A stretch of DNA of 64,000 nucleotides from an uncultured Parvularculaceae bacterium. GTDB lineage: Bacteria; Pseudomonadota; Alphaproteobacteria; Caulobacterales; Parvularculaceae. The stretch covers positions 1-64,000 of the forward strand of contig CAMYLZ010000026.1 in assembly GCA_947259375.1 (NCBI GenBank), written 5' to 3'. The translations under genes and the position numbers were made by a program. This document shows positions 8,370 through 16,560 of the stretch, piece after piece. The notes under the pieces are model-generated. The model saw only the letters and a list, made by a program, of their open reading frames with translations. It made no database searches and was not told the origin of the DNA. Numbering within the stretch: position 1 is the stretch's first letter; each line of letters begins with the position of its first letter.

Positions 8370-9026
8370 TCAGCTTTTCCGAAAGACGACCGAGAGGTTG
8401 TTGGCCGGCATTTCCACAATGGCTTCGCATTCGAGCGCACTTTTCTGCGCCAGCGGCGCAAGGTCCTGCTCAAGATCACGCACGCCCCAGCGGGCGTCGC
8501 GTGACTTCAGGCTGGCGTCAAAGGCCTGGTTGGACGGCGCGGTATGGATCCCGTTCCGTGAAAAGGGGCCGTATAGAAAAAGTTTGCCGCCCGGGCGCAG
8601 GAGCCGGCTTGCGCCTGCAAACAGACCCTCAGCGGCGGCAATCGGGGCGATGTGGATCATGTTGATGGAAACGATCCCGTCAAACGGCGCGTCATTTTCA
8701 ACGCCCCATACGGATTGGCTGACATCGATGGCGTGCGGGCCAGAAAGGTTTTCAAGGCCGGCGCTGGCGATCCAGGCGGCGATGGAGGAGCGCGAGGCCG
8801 GGTCGGGATCGCCGGTGCGCCAGCGCACGCCCGGCAGCGCGGCGGCGATATGCGTCGCATGCTCGCCGGTGCCGCCGCCGATCTCGAGAATCGCGCCGCG
8901 CTGCGGCATCAATTCGAGGAAAGCGTTTTTGATCGCGTCGCGATTGCGGGCGACGGAGGGCGAGAACAATTTCTCCCCTGCGGCGTTGCGCGCTTCGAGG
9001 GCGATTTCTTTCGAGCGGTCGGTCAT
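8370..9026 (-). CDS. DUF938 family SAM-dependent methyltransferase-like protein
   Basis: A 218-residue cytosolic protein from ATG 9026. It matches the DUF938 family: FSPSVARNRDAI near the start, a class I methyltransferase glycine loop ILEIGGGTGEHA, an acidic strand-2 end (WRTGDPD), SINMIHIAP, and LLRPGGKLFLYGPF. The family has a Rossmann methyltransferase fold with no well-established substrate. It lies 10 nt downstream of the radical SAM gene on the same strand, so the two are very likely one operon and may act on a common substrate. Confidence 0.88.
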   Translation of the reverse strand: MTDRSKEIALEARNAAGEKLFSPSVARNRDAIKNAFLELMPQRGAILEIGGGTGEHATHIAAALPGVRWRTGDPDPASRSSIAAWIASAGLENLSGPHAIDVSQSVWGVENDAPFDGIVSINMIHIAPIAAAEGLFAGASRLLRPGGKLFLYGPFSRNGIHTAPSNQAFDASLKSRDARWGVRDLEQDLAPLAQKSALECEAIVEMPANNLSVVFRKS

Positions 9027-9036
9027 GGATGTGGGC

Positions 9037-10002
9037 TTAACCCGAACAGCTTGCGCCGCCAAGCACGCAGAACTGCGCGCAATACGGGTGGTTGAGCTTC
9101 ACCGGCGCCGACGCCTGCGCAAGCGTCGCGCCCATTTCGAACTTCTCGTCATAAGGGATGAGCGTGCAGGAAAGAACGACCGGTGCGGCCGCGCCCTTGC
9201 GCTTCACCAGCATGCGCGACGTGGCGCACATGATGTCCGCCGGGTTTTTATGGAGTATGCCCCAGCAATCCGTGGTGATTTCAGGAACGTCGCGGGCTTC
9301 GTCCATTTCCGGAAAGATCACCAGATGATGCGGATCATTCGCATCAAGAGGAATTGCTTCATTTTCAAAAAGGCGGGCAAATCCGGTTCGCGATTGCGGC
9401 TCGCTTTCGCCGGGGAGGCTGCGACCGGCGATCGAGACATTGAAGCCATTGTCGAAAAGCCATTTGACGCCCGCCAGCATGGCGTCGAAAGCGCCTGCAC
9501 CGCGTTCCGCATCATGACCTTTGCGGGTGAAATGATCGATCGACACCCGCAGCGTCAGGCGGGCAAGGTGCGCGTTGTTGAGCCGAACAAGCGTTTCCTG
9601 CACTTTCGGACGCATCATCGGGCGCATGGCGTTGGTCAGGACCAGAACGTCAAACCCTTGCGTCAGCGCCGCCTCGATCATTTCAGGCGCCGCCGGGTTC
9701 ATGAACGGTTCGCCGCCGGTAAAACCGATCTCACGGGTTCCCATGGTGCGGGCTTCCTCAAGGAAGGGCGCCAGCTCTTCGGCCTTCAGATATACGAGGC
9801 GATCGTTTTTCGGCGAGGATTCAATATAGCAATGGGCGCATTCGACATTGCACAGCGTGCCCGTATTGACCCACAGCGTTTCAAGGCGAGAAAGCGCCAC
9901 GCGCGCACGCGCAGCGCCGTCGGCCGTCGTGTTTGGGTCCTGAAATTTTACGGCCGCGCCTTCAGGCGGAGCCGGGTACGCGCCGTCCATATCTTCATCC
10001 AT
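9037..10002 (-). CDS. Radical SAM protein with cysteine-rich C-terminus
   Basis: A 321-residue protein from ATG 10002. The radical SAM cluster motif C-x3-C-x2-C is seen as CNVECAHC (Cys51, 55 and 58), followed by GFTGGEPF. After the barrel there are six further cysteines (about 246, 259, 279, 308, 312 and 319), ending in PYCAQFC and GASCSG, which suggests auxiliary Fe-S cluster binding of the SPASM or twitch sort. An upstream ATG at 10047 is rejected because it falls inside a 12-bp hairpin. It is operonic with the DUF938 methyltransferase. Substrate unknown; a peptide or small-molecule modification is possible. Confidence 0.85.
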   Translation of the reverse strand: MDEDMDGAYPAPPEGAAVKFQDPNTTADGAARARVALSRLETLWVNTGTLCNVECAHCYIESSPKNDRLVYLKAEELAPFLEEARTMGTREIGFTGGEPFMNPAAPEMIEAALTQGFDVLVLTNAMRPMMRPKVQETLVRLNNAHLARLTLRVSIDHFTRKGHDAERGAGAFDAMLAGVKWLFDNGFNVSIAGRSLPGESEPQSRTGFARLFENEAIPLDANDPHHLVIFPEMDEARDVPEITTDCWGILHKNPADIMCATSRMLVKRKGAAAPVVLSCTLIPYDEKFEMGATLAQASAPVKLNHPYCAQFCVLGGASCSG

Positions 10003-10029
10003 GCTGGCAAGGCGTCCATCATGCGCGAA

Positions 10030-10059
10030 GACGCCCGCCGGCGGCAACCGGCGGGCGTC
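10030..10059. terminator. 12-bp perfect GC-rich hairpin
   Basis: GACGCCCGCCGG (10030-10041) and CCGGCGGGCGTC (10048-10059) pair perfectly across a 6-nt loop. It lies between the SYLF gene and the radical SAM gene, both on the minus strand, so it probably ends or attenuates SYLF transcription. No strong T-run follows on either strand. Confidence 0.55.
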
Positions 10060-10134
10060 CTTGCTGTGTTCACGTCGACGTTAACCAGGGCGCCGTCAGC
10101 AGCCTTGGTTCAGGCCGCGCAGCGACGGTCCGGC

Positions 10135-10944
10135 CTATTTGTCGTCAACCGGCTCAAGCGGCGCGCCGTAAATCGCGTCATCTTCATAGACCGGCTCTTC
10201 CGGCAGCGGTTCGCCGGTGACCGGATCGATTATCGCCGGCTGGACCGGCGCAATGAGCGACGGCTGATCGCGATGGGCGAGCGCCCAGACAGCATTTTGC
10301 AAGACCGCCGATTGCGGCCGGGAGACGCTTTCGCGGTAAATCACGTCGGCTGGCGTGACGTCGGCCTGGTAATAGCCGCGGTTCCACGAGCCGCGCGACT
10401 TCAACAAGGCGCCCTCGAGGCTAACGCCGCCATAAAGCCCGCGCGAACGCGAAAAGGCGAGAACATCCACCGTCTGAGCTTTCGCCCCGGCGCCGATCGG
10501 GCCGGCCGCGATGGAAAGGTCGGCGCCGAGTTTTACGGTGGTCGACAAGAGATGTTCCATGCCCCGCTGGGTCATGACCAGAAGGATCGTCTCAGAGCCT
10601 TCAATGCCAGCCTGGAAGCCAAAGGAAATCGACCCGACGGTAAAGAATGTCGGTTCCGACCAACTGCCGTCGGGGTTGCGGGCGACCATGACCGCATTGC
10701 CGCCCGAGGCGCCGATCATGAAGCCGCCGCGCAACGATTTCGGGATAATCACCATGGCCTTGGCGTCGTCGGCCGCATTCCACAGCGGTTCAAACGCGCT
10801 GTCGCTGGCGAAATAGGTGACGGTGTCCGCCGCCTTGACGATCAGCTCTTCAGCCTTTTGCTGTTTCGGTTTGGCGTCAGCCGGCGCAACGGCGACCAGA
10901 ACCGCCGCGCCCAGCGCGCTTATAATGCTCATAAGCCGTTTCAT
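10135..10944 (-). CDS. Exported SYLF-domain (YSC84-like, DUF500) lipid-binding protein
   Basis: A 269-residue protein. ATG 10944 has a textbook AAAGGAGG ribosome site and opens a signal peptide ending near ADAKP (residue 25). The mature protein shows SYLF features: AKAMVIIPKSLRGGFMIGASGG, a PTFFTVGSISFGFQAGIEG segment, MTQRGMEHLLS, KLGADLSIAAGPIG, and AFSRSRGLYGGVSLEG. SYLF domains bind phosphoinositides or other lipids in eukaryotes; bacterial members are usually periplasmic with unclear role. The C-terminal 40 residues are acidic and proline-rich. The frame extends upstream to 11205 but without the ribosome site. Confidence 0.9.
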   Translation of the reverse strand: MKRLMSIISALGAAVLVAVAPADAKPKQQKAEELIVKAADTVTYFASDSAFEPLWNAADDAKAMVIIPKSLRGGFMIGASGGNAVMVARNPDGSWSEPTFFTVGSISFGFQAGIEGSETILLVMTQRGMEHLLSTTVKLGADLSIAAGPIGAGAKAQTVDVLAFSRSRGLYGGVSLEGALLKSRGSWNRGYYQADVTPADVIYRESVSRPQSAVLQNAVWALAHRDQPSLIAPVQPAIIDPVTGEPLPEEPVYEDDAIYGAPLEPVDDK

Positions 10945-11221
10945 TTTCGGCCTCCTTTCGAATCCGTTTCGGCGCAGAAACTCTGCCTCGCGCGCCAGAG
11001 TAAGCCTGTTCGCGCAGGCGAAAAGATGGCGCTGCCACGCGACTTTCATGAAATCTTGGAGAGATTTGGCCGTTTCGTCGAGACCCTTTCGGTCCCGTAT
11101 CGGACGAAAAAAGACGGCTTGACGAAAGTGTGCGCTGAGGCGAAACCTTGCGTCCCGCACTTGCGATGGGTTGTGCGGCAAGTGGTCGTGCGTCAGCGAG
11201 CGCATCGAGGCCGCTTTTCGG

Positions 11222-11295
11222 GCGGGTGTAGCTCAATGGTAGAGCAGGAGCTTCCCAAGCTTAAGACGAGGGTTCGATTCCCTTCACCCGCTCCA
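11222..11295 (+). tRNA. tRNA-Gly (anticodon CCC)
   Basis: A complete cloverleaf: acceptor 5' strand GCGGGTG pairs with CACCCGC, the D arm is GCTCAATGGTAGAGC, the anticodon loop TTCCCAA reads CCC, and the T arm contains GGTTCGATTCC. The CCA end is encoded in the DNA. The anticodon stem has a G-T pair and one mismatch at its outer end. A GC hairpin with a T-run follows immediately. Confidence 0.96.
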
Positions 11296-11297
11296 TT

Positions 11298-11326
11298 CGC
11301 CGCCGGTCGGTCGGGCGGCGCCTTTT
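11298..11326 (+). terminator. Rho-independent terminator of tRNA-Gly
   Basis: CGCCGCC (11298-11304) and GGCGGCG (11314-11320) form a 7-bp stem over a 9-nt loop, followed by CCTTTTC. It starts 3 nt after the tRNA CCA. Confidence 0.75.
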
Positions 11327-11973
11327 CAACAGTAAAGGCTATCTCGGCATCCGATGCGCTCCCGTCCGAGTGTGAAGGTAAGTCAATGGCGCTCGATCGC
11401 GCAAACGCGTGGTTTTCAGAGTCGCTTCGTGTGCGGTGAAATTGCTAAATCCATTGTGCCTTTCGGTCGCCGTGTGACTCTATTCGTATGACTGGCGGGC
11501 GGCGTTGAGGCGCCTGGAGAAACATTGAGACGTTTCGCAACTGAAGGCGGGGTATTACGAAAAGTCCGATCGCAGATTCATTTTCGTCTTCGATACGATC
11601 AAGAGTTGAAGCAGGTGAATTAGGTGTATTGTGAAAAAGTAACTTGGTTTGGGTACGTATTTATTTTCTTCATGAGTAAATCGATACAGATTTGTGAGAC
11701 GGCGGGTCTCGGTCGGCAGGCGGCGTCGGAAATGCGTTGATGAATTCTCATTTCGCTTTATTTTTTTATGAATTTGTATAGTGTGAAACAGCGCATCTAA
11801 TTTTGAATAGCGCAACATAAATGCTTCCCATTCAGAATGCATGGGGCGAGGCGTCAAAGCCGGCCTGTCCTGCAGCGGAAGACTGAGCTGATCGCCTCGT
11901 AACAGAATGAAGTTTGCGGCTTGATGTGCGAAATGCGCAGCCGGCGCCGCGTGCTAGCATAGGGGAGTCCTAT
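11327..11973. other. AT-rich intergenic region, no credible gene
   Basis: About 650 bases between the tRNA terminator and the IclR start. From about 11560 to 11830 the base composition is clearly more AT-rich than the surrounding genes, with runs such as TTTATTTTTTTATG. A 100-codon frame exists on the minus strand (11555-11857) but has an odd composition, no ribosome site and no family resemblance. The right end must hold the iclR promoter. Confidence 0.45.
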
Positions 11974-12783
11974 ATGGCGAGTTCGGAAGCCGATTTTTCG
12001 TCCGGCATTAAATCCGTTAGTAACGCATTCGATATTCTTGATGTTGTTTCGCAAAATTCCGGGCCCATCAGCCTGAAGCAGATTGCTCAGCGTGCGCAGG
12101 TTTCAGCCAGCAAGGCGCATCGCTATCTGCAAAGTCTGTGTGCTTGCGGGCTTTTGAGCCAGGCGCATAAGTCCGGCAGCTACGACCTCGGCGTTAGCGC
12201 AATGCGGCTCGGGTTGGCGGCTGTAAATCGCGTCGATGTTGTAACGCGCGCCGGCGATGGGTTGCTTGATTTCGCCTCGGAGCTGGACGTTGATGCGTTA
12301 ATAACGGTCTGGAGCGAACTAGGCCCGACGGTGGTTCGATATGAACGGTGTCAACACCCATCATTATCGATGGTTGGGCCGGGCGTATCGTTTCCGATTT
12401 ATACGACGGCGACAGGCATGGTTTTTTTGGCGTTCATGTCGCCGCCGTTGGCGGAGGCGGTGTGCCGCGGAGAGGTCCGGTCTACGTCGGCGCTTTCCGG
12501 CGCGGAGCGCGAGGCCGTGAATCGGGAGATCGCCAAGATCAAGGCGGCCGGCTATGCACATTCAAATAGAGCGCATTTTCAAAAAGCCCATTGCGTCGCT
12601 GCGCCGATTTTGTCGATCGATGGGCGCATCGCCGCGGCGGTCTCGATTTCGTCGAATAATCCTGACGTCATGGAGCCTGATAGCATATTCATGCTGAAGC
12701 TGCTGGAATTCTGCAAGCGATATTCGATACCCAGAATAGGCTATGAAAGAGAGACGCTAATTGAACAGAAAATAGCCGTTTAG
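11974..12783 (+). CDS. IclR family transcriptional regulator
   Basis: A 269-residue protein from ATG 11974, behind an AGGGGAG ribosome site. Residues about 12-70 form the IclR winged helix: VSNAFDILDVVSQNSGPISL, then QIAQRAQVSASKAHRYLQSL as the recognition helix. The C-terminal effector domain has FPIYTTATGMVFLAFM, GYAHSNRAHF, CVAAPILSIDGRIAAAVSIS. IclR regulators usually control aromatic or small-acid catabolism; no such operon is adjacent, so the target is unknown. The gene has a lower GC content than its neighbours, in keeping with the AT-rich upstream region. Confidence 0.92.
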   Translation: MASSEADFSSGIKSVSNAFDILDVVSQNSGPISLKQIAQRAQVSASKAHRYLQSLCACGLLSQAHKSGSYDLGVSAMRLGLAAVNRVDVVTRAGDGLLDFASELDVDALITVWSELGPTVVRYERCQHPSLSMVGPGVSFPIYTTATGMVFLAFMSPPLAEAVCRGEVRSTSALSGAEREAVNREIAKIKAAGYAHSNRAHFQKAHCVAAPILSIDGRIAAAVSISSNNPDVMEPDSIFMLKLLEFCKRYSIPRIGYERETLIEQKIAV

Positions 12784-12801
12784 CCGAGAATTCGAAGCGC
12801 G

Positions 12802-13569
12802 TTAGAAGGCGTCTTTGAGGGCGCGGGTTCTGGCGAACACCTCGACAGGGGCCGCGCCAGGCATGCCGAGCGATGCTTGCAGGCGATCGTCGCCCGCGCG
12901 GAGGAACGGGTTGGTGGCGCGTTCGTCGTCCACGGTTGTCGGAATGGTCGGCAGGTTTTTTGCGCGCAAGGCGTTGACTTGTTCAGCGCGGAGCAACAAG
13001 GCGCGATTGCTCTGGTCAACGGATAATGCAAAAGCCGCATTGGCCTTTGTATATTCATGGGCGCAATAAAGTTTCGTGTCGCCTGGCAAATCGGCAATAA
13101 TGTTCAGTGAGCGCCACATTTGTTCGGGCGTGCCTTCGAATAGCCGCCCGCAGCCCATGGCGAATATCGTGTCGCCGACAAATGCCGCCTTCTCATCGGC
13201 AAAGTGATAGATAATATGCCCAAGCGTGTGTCCTGGCGTTTCGATAATCCTCGTTTTCGCCTCGCCAAGCATGACGATATCGCCATCGCTTACTTCCCTG
13301 TCGATGCCGGGAATTTTTGATGCTTCTCCCTTCGGGCCGACAATCTCGCAGCCCCATTTTTCTTTTAAGGTCAGATTGCCGCCGATATGGTCGTAATGAT
13401 GATGGGTGTTCAGGATATGCGTCAGGCGCCAGCCGGCCGCGTCTAGCTGGCGGTTGATTTCATCAGCGTCGGGCGTGTCGACCGCCGCCACTGCACCACT
13501 GGCCGTATCGCATAGGAGATAGCCGTAATTGTCCGACAAACAGGGAAACTGATGAACCTCTAACGCCAT
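12802..13569 (-). CDS. gloB: Hydroxyacylglutathione hydrolase (glyoxalase II)
   Basis: A 255-residue metallo-beta-lactamase-fold hydrolase from ATG 13569. The binuclear metal motif THHHYDH (residues 55-61) is intact, with later ligands in TPGHTLGHI, VGDTIFAMGCGRLFEGT and YCAHEYT. It hydrolyses S-lactoylglutathione to lactate and glutathione in the cytosol, the second step of methylglyoxal detoxification. It is divergent from a methyltransferase gene, a pairing often seen in Alphaproteobacteria. The frame extends upstream to 13647 but lacks family similarity there. Confidence 0.96.
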   Translation of the reverse strand: MALEVHQFPCLSDNYGYLLCDTASGAVAAVDTPDADEINRQLDAAGWRLTHILNTHHHYDHIGGNLTLKEKWGCEIVGPKGEASKIPGIDREVSDGDIVMLGEAKTRIIETPGHTLGHIIYHFADEKAAFVGDTIFAMGCGRLFEGTPEQMWRSLNIIADLPGDTKLYCAHEYTKANAAFALSVDQSNRALLLRAEQVNALRAKNLPTIPTTVDDERATNPFLRAGDDRLQASLGMPGAAPVEVFARTRALKDAF

Positions 13570-13681
13570 GTTCGAATGCCTTTCAGAATCGGCGCCGCCA
13601 TATAAGATTGACGCGGGACGGCGGCCATGGGCATAACAAGTTTGCAACTGCTTGCAATATCACTCACGCATCTTCTGACGC

Positions 13682-14425
13682 ATGCGAACGGACATCCTCG
13701 ATTTCCACGAATTTTATAGCACGGCGCTGGGGGCGACTGCACGCCACGCGATTTCGGCCCGCTTGTCGGAAGCCTGGGGCGATGGCGCGGGGCTTGAAAT
13801 AGCGGGCTTCGGTTATGCCGACCCCTATCTTGGGCTGTTTGCGCGCGCGCCGCGACGGCTAACATTGGCGCCGGGCGGTCAGGGAGTCATTCGCTGGCCG
13901 CCGGACGGCGCCAACGCCGCCTGTCTCGCCGGCGAGCGGGACTGGCCGCTGCCTGACGCCTGCCTTGATCGCTTGTTGATTGTTCACGGTCTTGAAGAAG
14001 CGCCTGCACCCCACCGATTGATGCGCGAGGTTTGGCGAGTCCTGAAAGATGACGGGCGCGTGATTATCGTGGCGGCGCATCGGCGCGGCTTGTGGTCGGT
14101 CATTGACACGACCCCATTTGCTGCGGGCCGGCCTTACCTCAAGCGCCGCCTTGAGGGATTGCTGCGCGACGCGATGTTTCGGCCGCGCTTTTGGGACACG
14201 GCGTTATTCTTTCCCCCTTTGCATTCATCGTTGCTGTTGAGGGCGGCGCGCATCTGGGAGAGGGCGGGTGCAGGACTTTGGCCGGGGCTTGGCGGCGTTT
14301 TGATGCTGGAAGCGGAAAAAGACATGCTGGCTCCGGTCGGCCTTGTGCGGCCGGCAGGCGCGCGTATTTCCCGCCCAGCGATCGCGGCGGCGCAGCCGGC
14401 GCGGCGCGATGGCCGGGCGGGTTAG
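13682..14425 (+). CDS. Class I SAM-dependent methyltransferase-like protein
   Basis: A 247-residue protein. It has a degenerate class I methyltransferase core: GLEIAGFGYADPYL in place of the usual GxGxG loop, DRLLIVHGLEEAPAPHRLMREVWRVLKDDGRVIIV (strands 4 and 5), and a basic C-terminus. Proteins of this sort are commonly encoded divergently from gloB in Alphaproteobacteria, as here (112 nt apart). The poorly conserved SAM-binding loop leaves it uncertain whether it is an active methyltransferase. The 3' end lies 77 nt before hisC. Confidence 0.8.
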   Translation: MRTDILDFHEFYSTALGATARHAISARLSEAWGDGAGLEIAGFGYADPYLGLFARAPRRLTLAPGGQGVIRWPPDGANAACLAGERDWPLPDACLDRLLIVHGLEEAPAPHRLMREVWRVLKDDGRVIIVAAHRRGLWSVIDTTPFAAGRPYLKRRLEGLLRDAMFRPRFWDTALFFPPLHSSLLLRAARIWERAGAGLWPGLGGVLMLEAEKDMLAPVGLVRPAGARISRPAIAAAQPARRDGRAG

Positions 14426-14502
14426 CCGCTTTTGATGCGCGTGGTTGCAAGTGCGGGCATGAGGTCGCTATATCGCGGGCGCAGTTTTGTGAAAGCGAGT
14501 TC

Positions 14503-15597
14503 ATGCCGCAACCAACGCCGCGCCCCGGTATCCTCAATATCAGTCCCTATGTCGGGGGACTGTCCTCCGCGCCAGGCGGACATAAGACCTTCAAACTTTC
14601 CTCGAACGAGTCGGCGCTCGGCGCGAGCCCGAAGGCGCGCGCGGCCTATGAAGGTGCGGCGAGCGCTTTGCACCTGTACCCCGATGGCGCCGCTGCAGGT
14701 TTGCGGGAAATGATCGGCGAGACGTATAGCATTGATCCGGCCAATATTGTGTGTGGGACAGGCTCCGGTGATATCCTGCAGCTTTTGACGCGGGCTTATG
14801 TCGGCGAAGGTGATAATATTGTTCAGTCCGACCACGGATTTCTCCTGTATGCCCTGGCGGCCATGTCCTGCGGGGCTGACGCGCGTTCCGCAAAAGAAAC
14901 AAATCTGACGGCCGACGTCGACGCAATGCTGGAGCTTGTGGATGGACGCACGCGCATAGTCTTTCTGGCGAATCCGAATAACCCTACGGGCACTTACCTG
15001 TCTGATGCCGAGGTGAGGCGGCTTCGCGAAGAATTGCGCGATGACGTTGTTCTGGTCATTGACGCTGCTTATGCGGAATACATGGAAGAGGCTGATTACG
15101 CAGCCGGGGAGCGGCTTGTTGAAGAATTTGACAATGTCGTCATGACCCGGACCTTTTCCAAAGTTTATGGTCTGGCTTCGCTGCGGCTTGGCTGGGGTTA
15201 TTGCCCGCCGGCAATAGCTGACATTCTCAATCGTATACGCGGCCCTTTCAATGTATCGGGCGCTGCGCAGGCGGCAGGCGTCGCCGCACTTGGGGACCAA
15301 GCCTTTGTGGAGCGCAATCGCGCCCATAATCGCGAAGAACGCGACTACCTGCAGCTACAACTTGGCGGCATGGGACTAGCGTTCGCGCCAAGCTACGCCA
15401 ACTACCTTTTGGTGAAGTTCCCAGATGATAAGGAAGGAAACGCTGACGCTGTCGGCGCCTTTTTGCTGAAAAATGGCGTGATTGTGCGTGGCATGCATGC
15501 ATACAAGCTGGGCGAGTATCTGCGGATTTCCATAGGATCGCGCGAGGCCAACCGCAGGCTTATCGATCTATTGAAAGAAAAGTTTCCCCGTGACTGA
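14503..15597 (+). CDS. hisC: Histidinol-phosphate/aromatic aminotransferase
   Basis: A 364-residue PLP enzyme of aminotransferase fold type I. Visible marks: SSNESALGASPKA (substrate loop), CGTGSGDILQLL, ANPNNPTGTY with the PLP-pyridine Asn, VIDAAYAEY, and the Schiff-base lysine Lys220 in TRTFSKVYGLA, followed by RLGWG. It transfers amino groups to imidazole-acetol phosphate and often also to prephenate or phenylpyruvate. The 8-nt overlap with the downstream prephenate dehydrogenase indicates co-translation and suggests a role in tyrosine/phenylalanine synthesis as much as histidine. The ATG 14503 is chosen because the family N-terminus (PRPGILNISPYVGG) begins there. Confidence 0.93.
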   Translation: MPQPTPRPGILNISPYVGGLSSAPGGHKTFKLSSNESALGASPKARAAYEGAASALHLYPDGAAAGLREMIGETYSIDPANIVCGTGSGDILQLLTRAYVGEGDNIVQSDHGFLLYALAAMSCGADARSAKETNLTADVDAMLELVDGRTRIVFLANPNNPTGTYLSDAEVRRLREELRDDVVLVIDAAYAEYMEEADYAAGERLVEEFDNVVMTRTFSKVYGLASLRLGWGYCPPAIADILNRIRGPFNVSGAAQAAGVAALGDQAFVERNRAHNREERDYLQLQLGGMGLAFAPSYANYLLVKFPDDKEGNADAVGAFLLKNGVIVRGMHAYKLGEYLRISIGSREANRRLIDLLKEKFPRD

Positions 15598-16537
15598 AAA
15601 AAACCAAATCAGTTTTAAACGAGCCTGCGTTATTGGCGTCGGCCTTATCGGCTCGTCATTGGCATTGGCTTTGCGCGAGCAAAAACTAGCGGCAAAGATA
15701 TCCGGTGTTGATCGTGATGCGGATGTTTTGGCGCGCGCGCAAAAGCTTGGCGTCATTGACGGTGGCGAGACTGATATCGAGCAGGGCGTCAGGGGCGCGG
15801 ATTTGATCATCCTGTCAACGCCGGTTGGGGCTGTCGGCGCGATATGCGAAGCGCTCGCGCATGCCGCAGAGGACGGCGCAATCATTATCGATGTGGGGTC
15901 CGTCAAGGGCGCGGTCGCGCAAGCTGCCACAACGCTTCCGGACCGCTTGCATTTCGTGCCTTGCCACCCGGTCGCCGGTACGGAGCAATCGGGCCCGGAA
16001 GCCGGCTTCGCCACGCTATTCAAAGATCGTTGGTGCATTCTGACGCCGCTCGCACGTAGCGACGCGCCTTATCGCGCGGCGGTCAAATCGGCCGAAGCGC
16101 TTTGGTCAGCGATCGGTGCTGAAGTTGAAATTATGGATGCCGCCCATCACGACCTGGCGCTTGCCGTCACCAGCCACTTGCCGCACCTGATCGCCTTCAC
16201 GCTTGTCGGCGCGGCGGATGACGTCGAATCCGTCGCCCATGGCGAGGTTATCAAATATTCGGCCGGCGGCTTTCGCGACTTCACGCGTATCGCGGCTTCC
16301 GACCCGGTCATGTGGCGCGACGTGTTCTTGAATAATCGCGATGCGGTGCTGGAGGTTTTGGGGCGTTTTTCCGAAGAACTTGCCGTCATGCAGCGCGCTA
16401 TCCGTTGGGGCGATGGCAAGGCGCTTGAAGACGCATTTGCGCGCGGGCGCGCCCTGCGCCGGGCTATTGTCGACGCCGGTCAGGAAACGCCGGCGCCGAA
16501 TTTCGGTCGCGATCGGGAATCCGGAGAGCCGGTGTAG
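15590..16537 (+). CDS. tyrC: Prephenate/cyclohexadienyl dehydrogenase
   Basis: A 315-residue NAD(P)-dependent dehydrogenase starting at GTG 15590, overlapping hisC by 8 nt. The Rossmann motif GVGLIG lies at residues 16-21; VDRDADVLARA gives the strand-2 acidic end; STPVGAV, VGSVKGAV and CHPVAGTEQSG carry the conserved TyrA residues, including the substrate-binding His. SHLPHLIAFTL and the all-alpha C-terminal domain follow. It oxidatively decarboxylates prephenate or arogenate in tyrosine synthesis. No ACT domain is visible, so feedback inhibition would act at the active-site region, if at all. Confidence 0.94.
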   Translation: MTEKNQISFKRACVIGVGLIGSSLALALREQKLAAKISGVDRDADVLARAQKLGVIDGGETDIEQGVRGADLIILSTPVGAVGAICEALAHAAEDGAIIIDVGSVKGAVAQAATTLPDRLHFVPCHPVAGTEQSGPEAGFATLFKDRWCILTPLARSDAPYRAAVKSAEALWSAIGAEVEIMDAAHHDLALAVTSHLPHLIAFTLVGAADDVESVAHGEVIKYSAGGFRDFTRIAASDPVMWRDVFLNNRDAVLEVLGRFSEELAVMQRAIRWGDGKALEDAFARGRALRRAIVDAGQETPAPNFGRDRESGEPV

Positions 16538-16560
16538 CCGGCGCTCCGGCGGAATGATTG

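Noticed and set aside
10003..10047. Longer N-terminus for the radical SAM protein (ATG 10047)
   Set aside because: The extension lies inside a perfect 12-bp hairpin and adds no family residues.
8335..11439. Plus-strand open frame of over 1000 codons
   Set aside because: It runs antisense through three well-supported minus-strand genes and across the tRNA. It lacks domains and arises from high GC content.
11555..11857. Minus-strand ORF of 100 codons in the AT-rich gap
   Set aside because: No ribosome site, no family resemblance, composition typical of translated AT-rich non-coding DNA.
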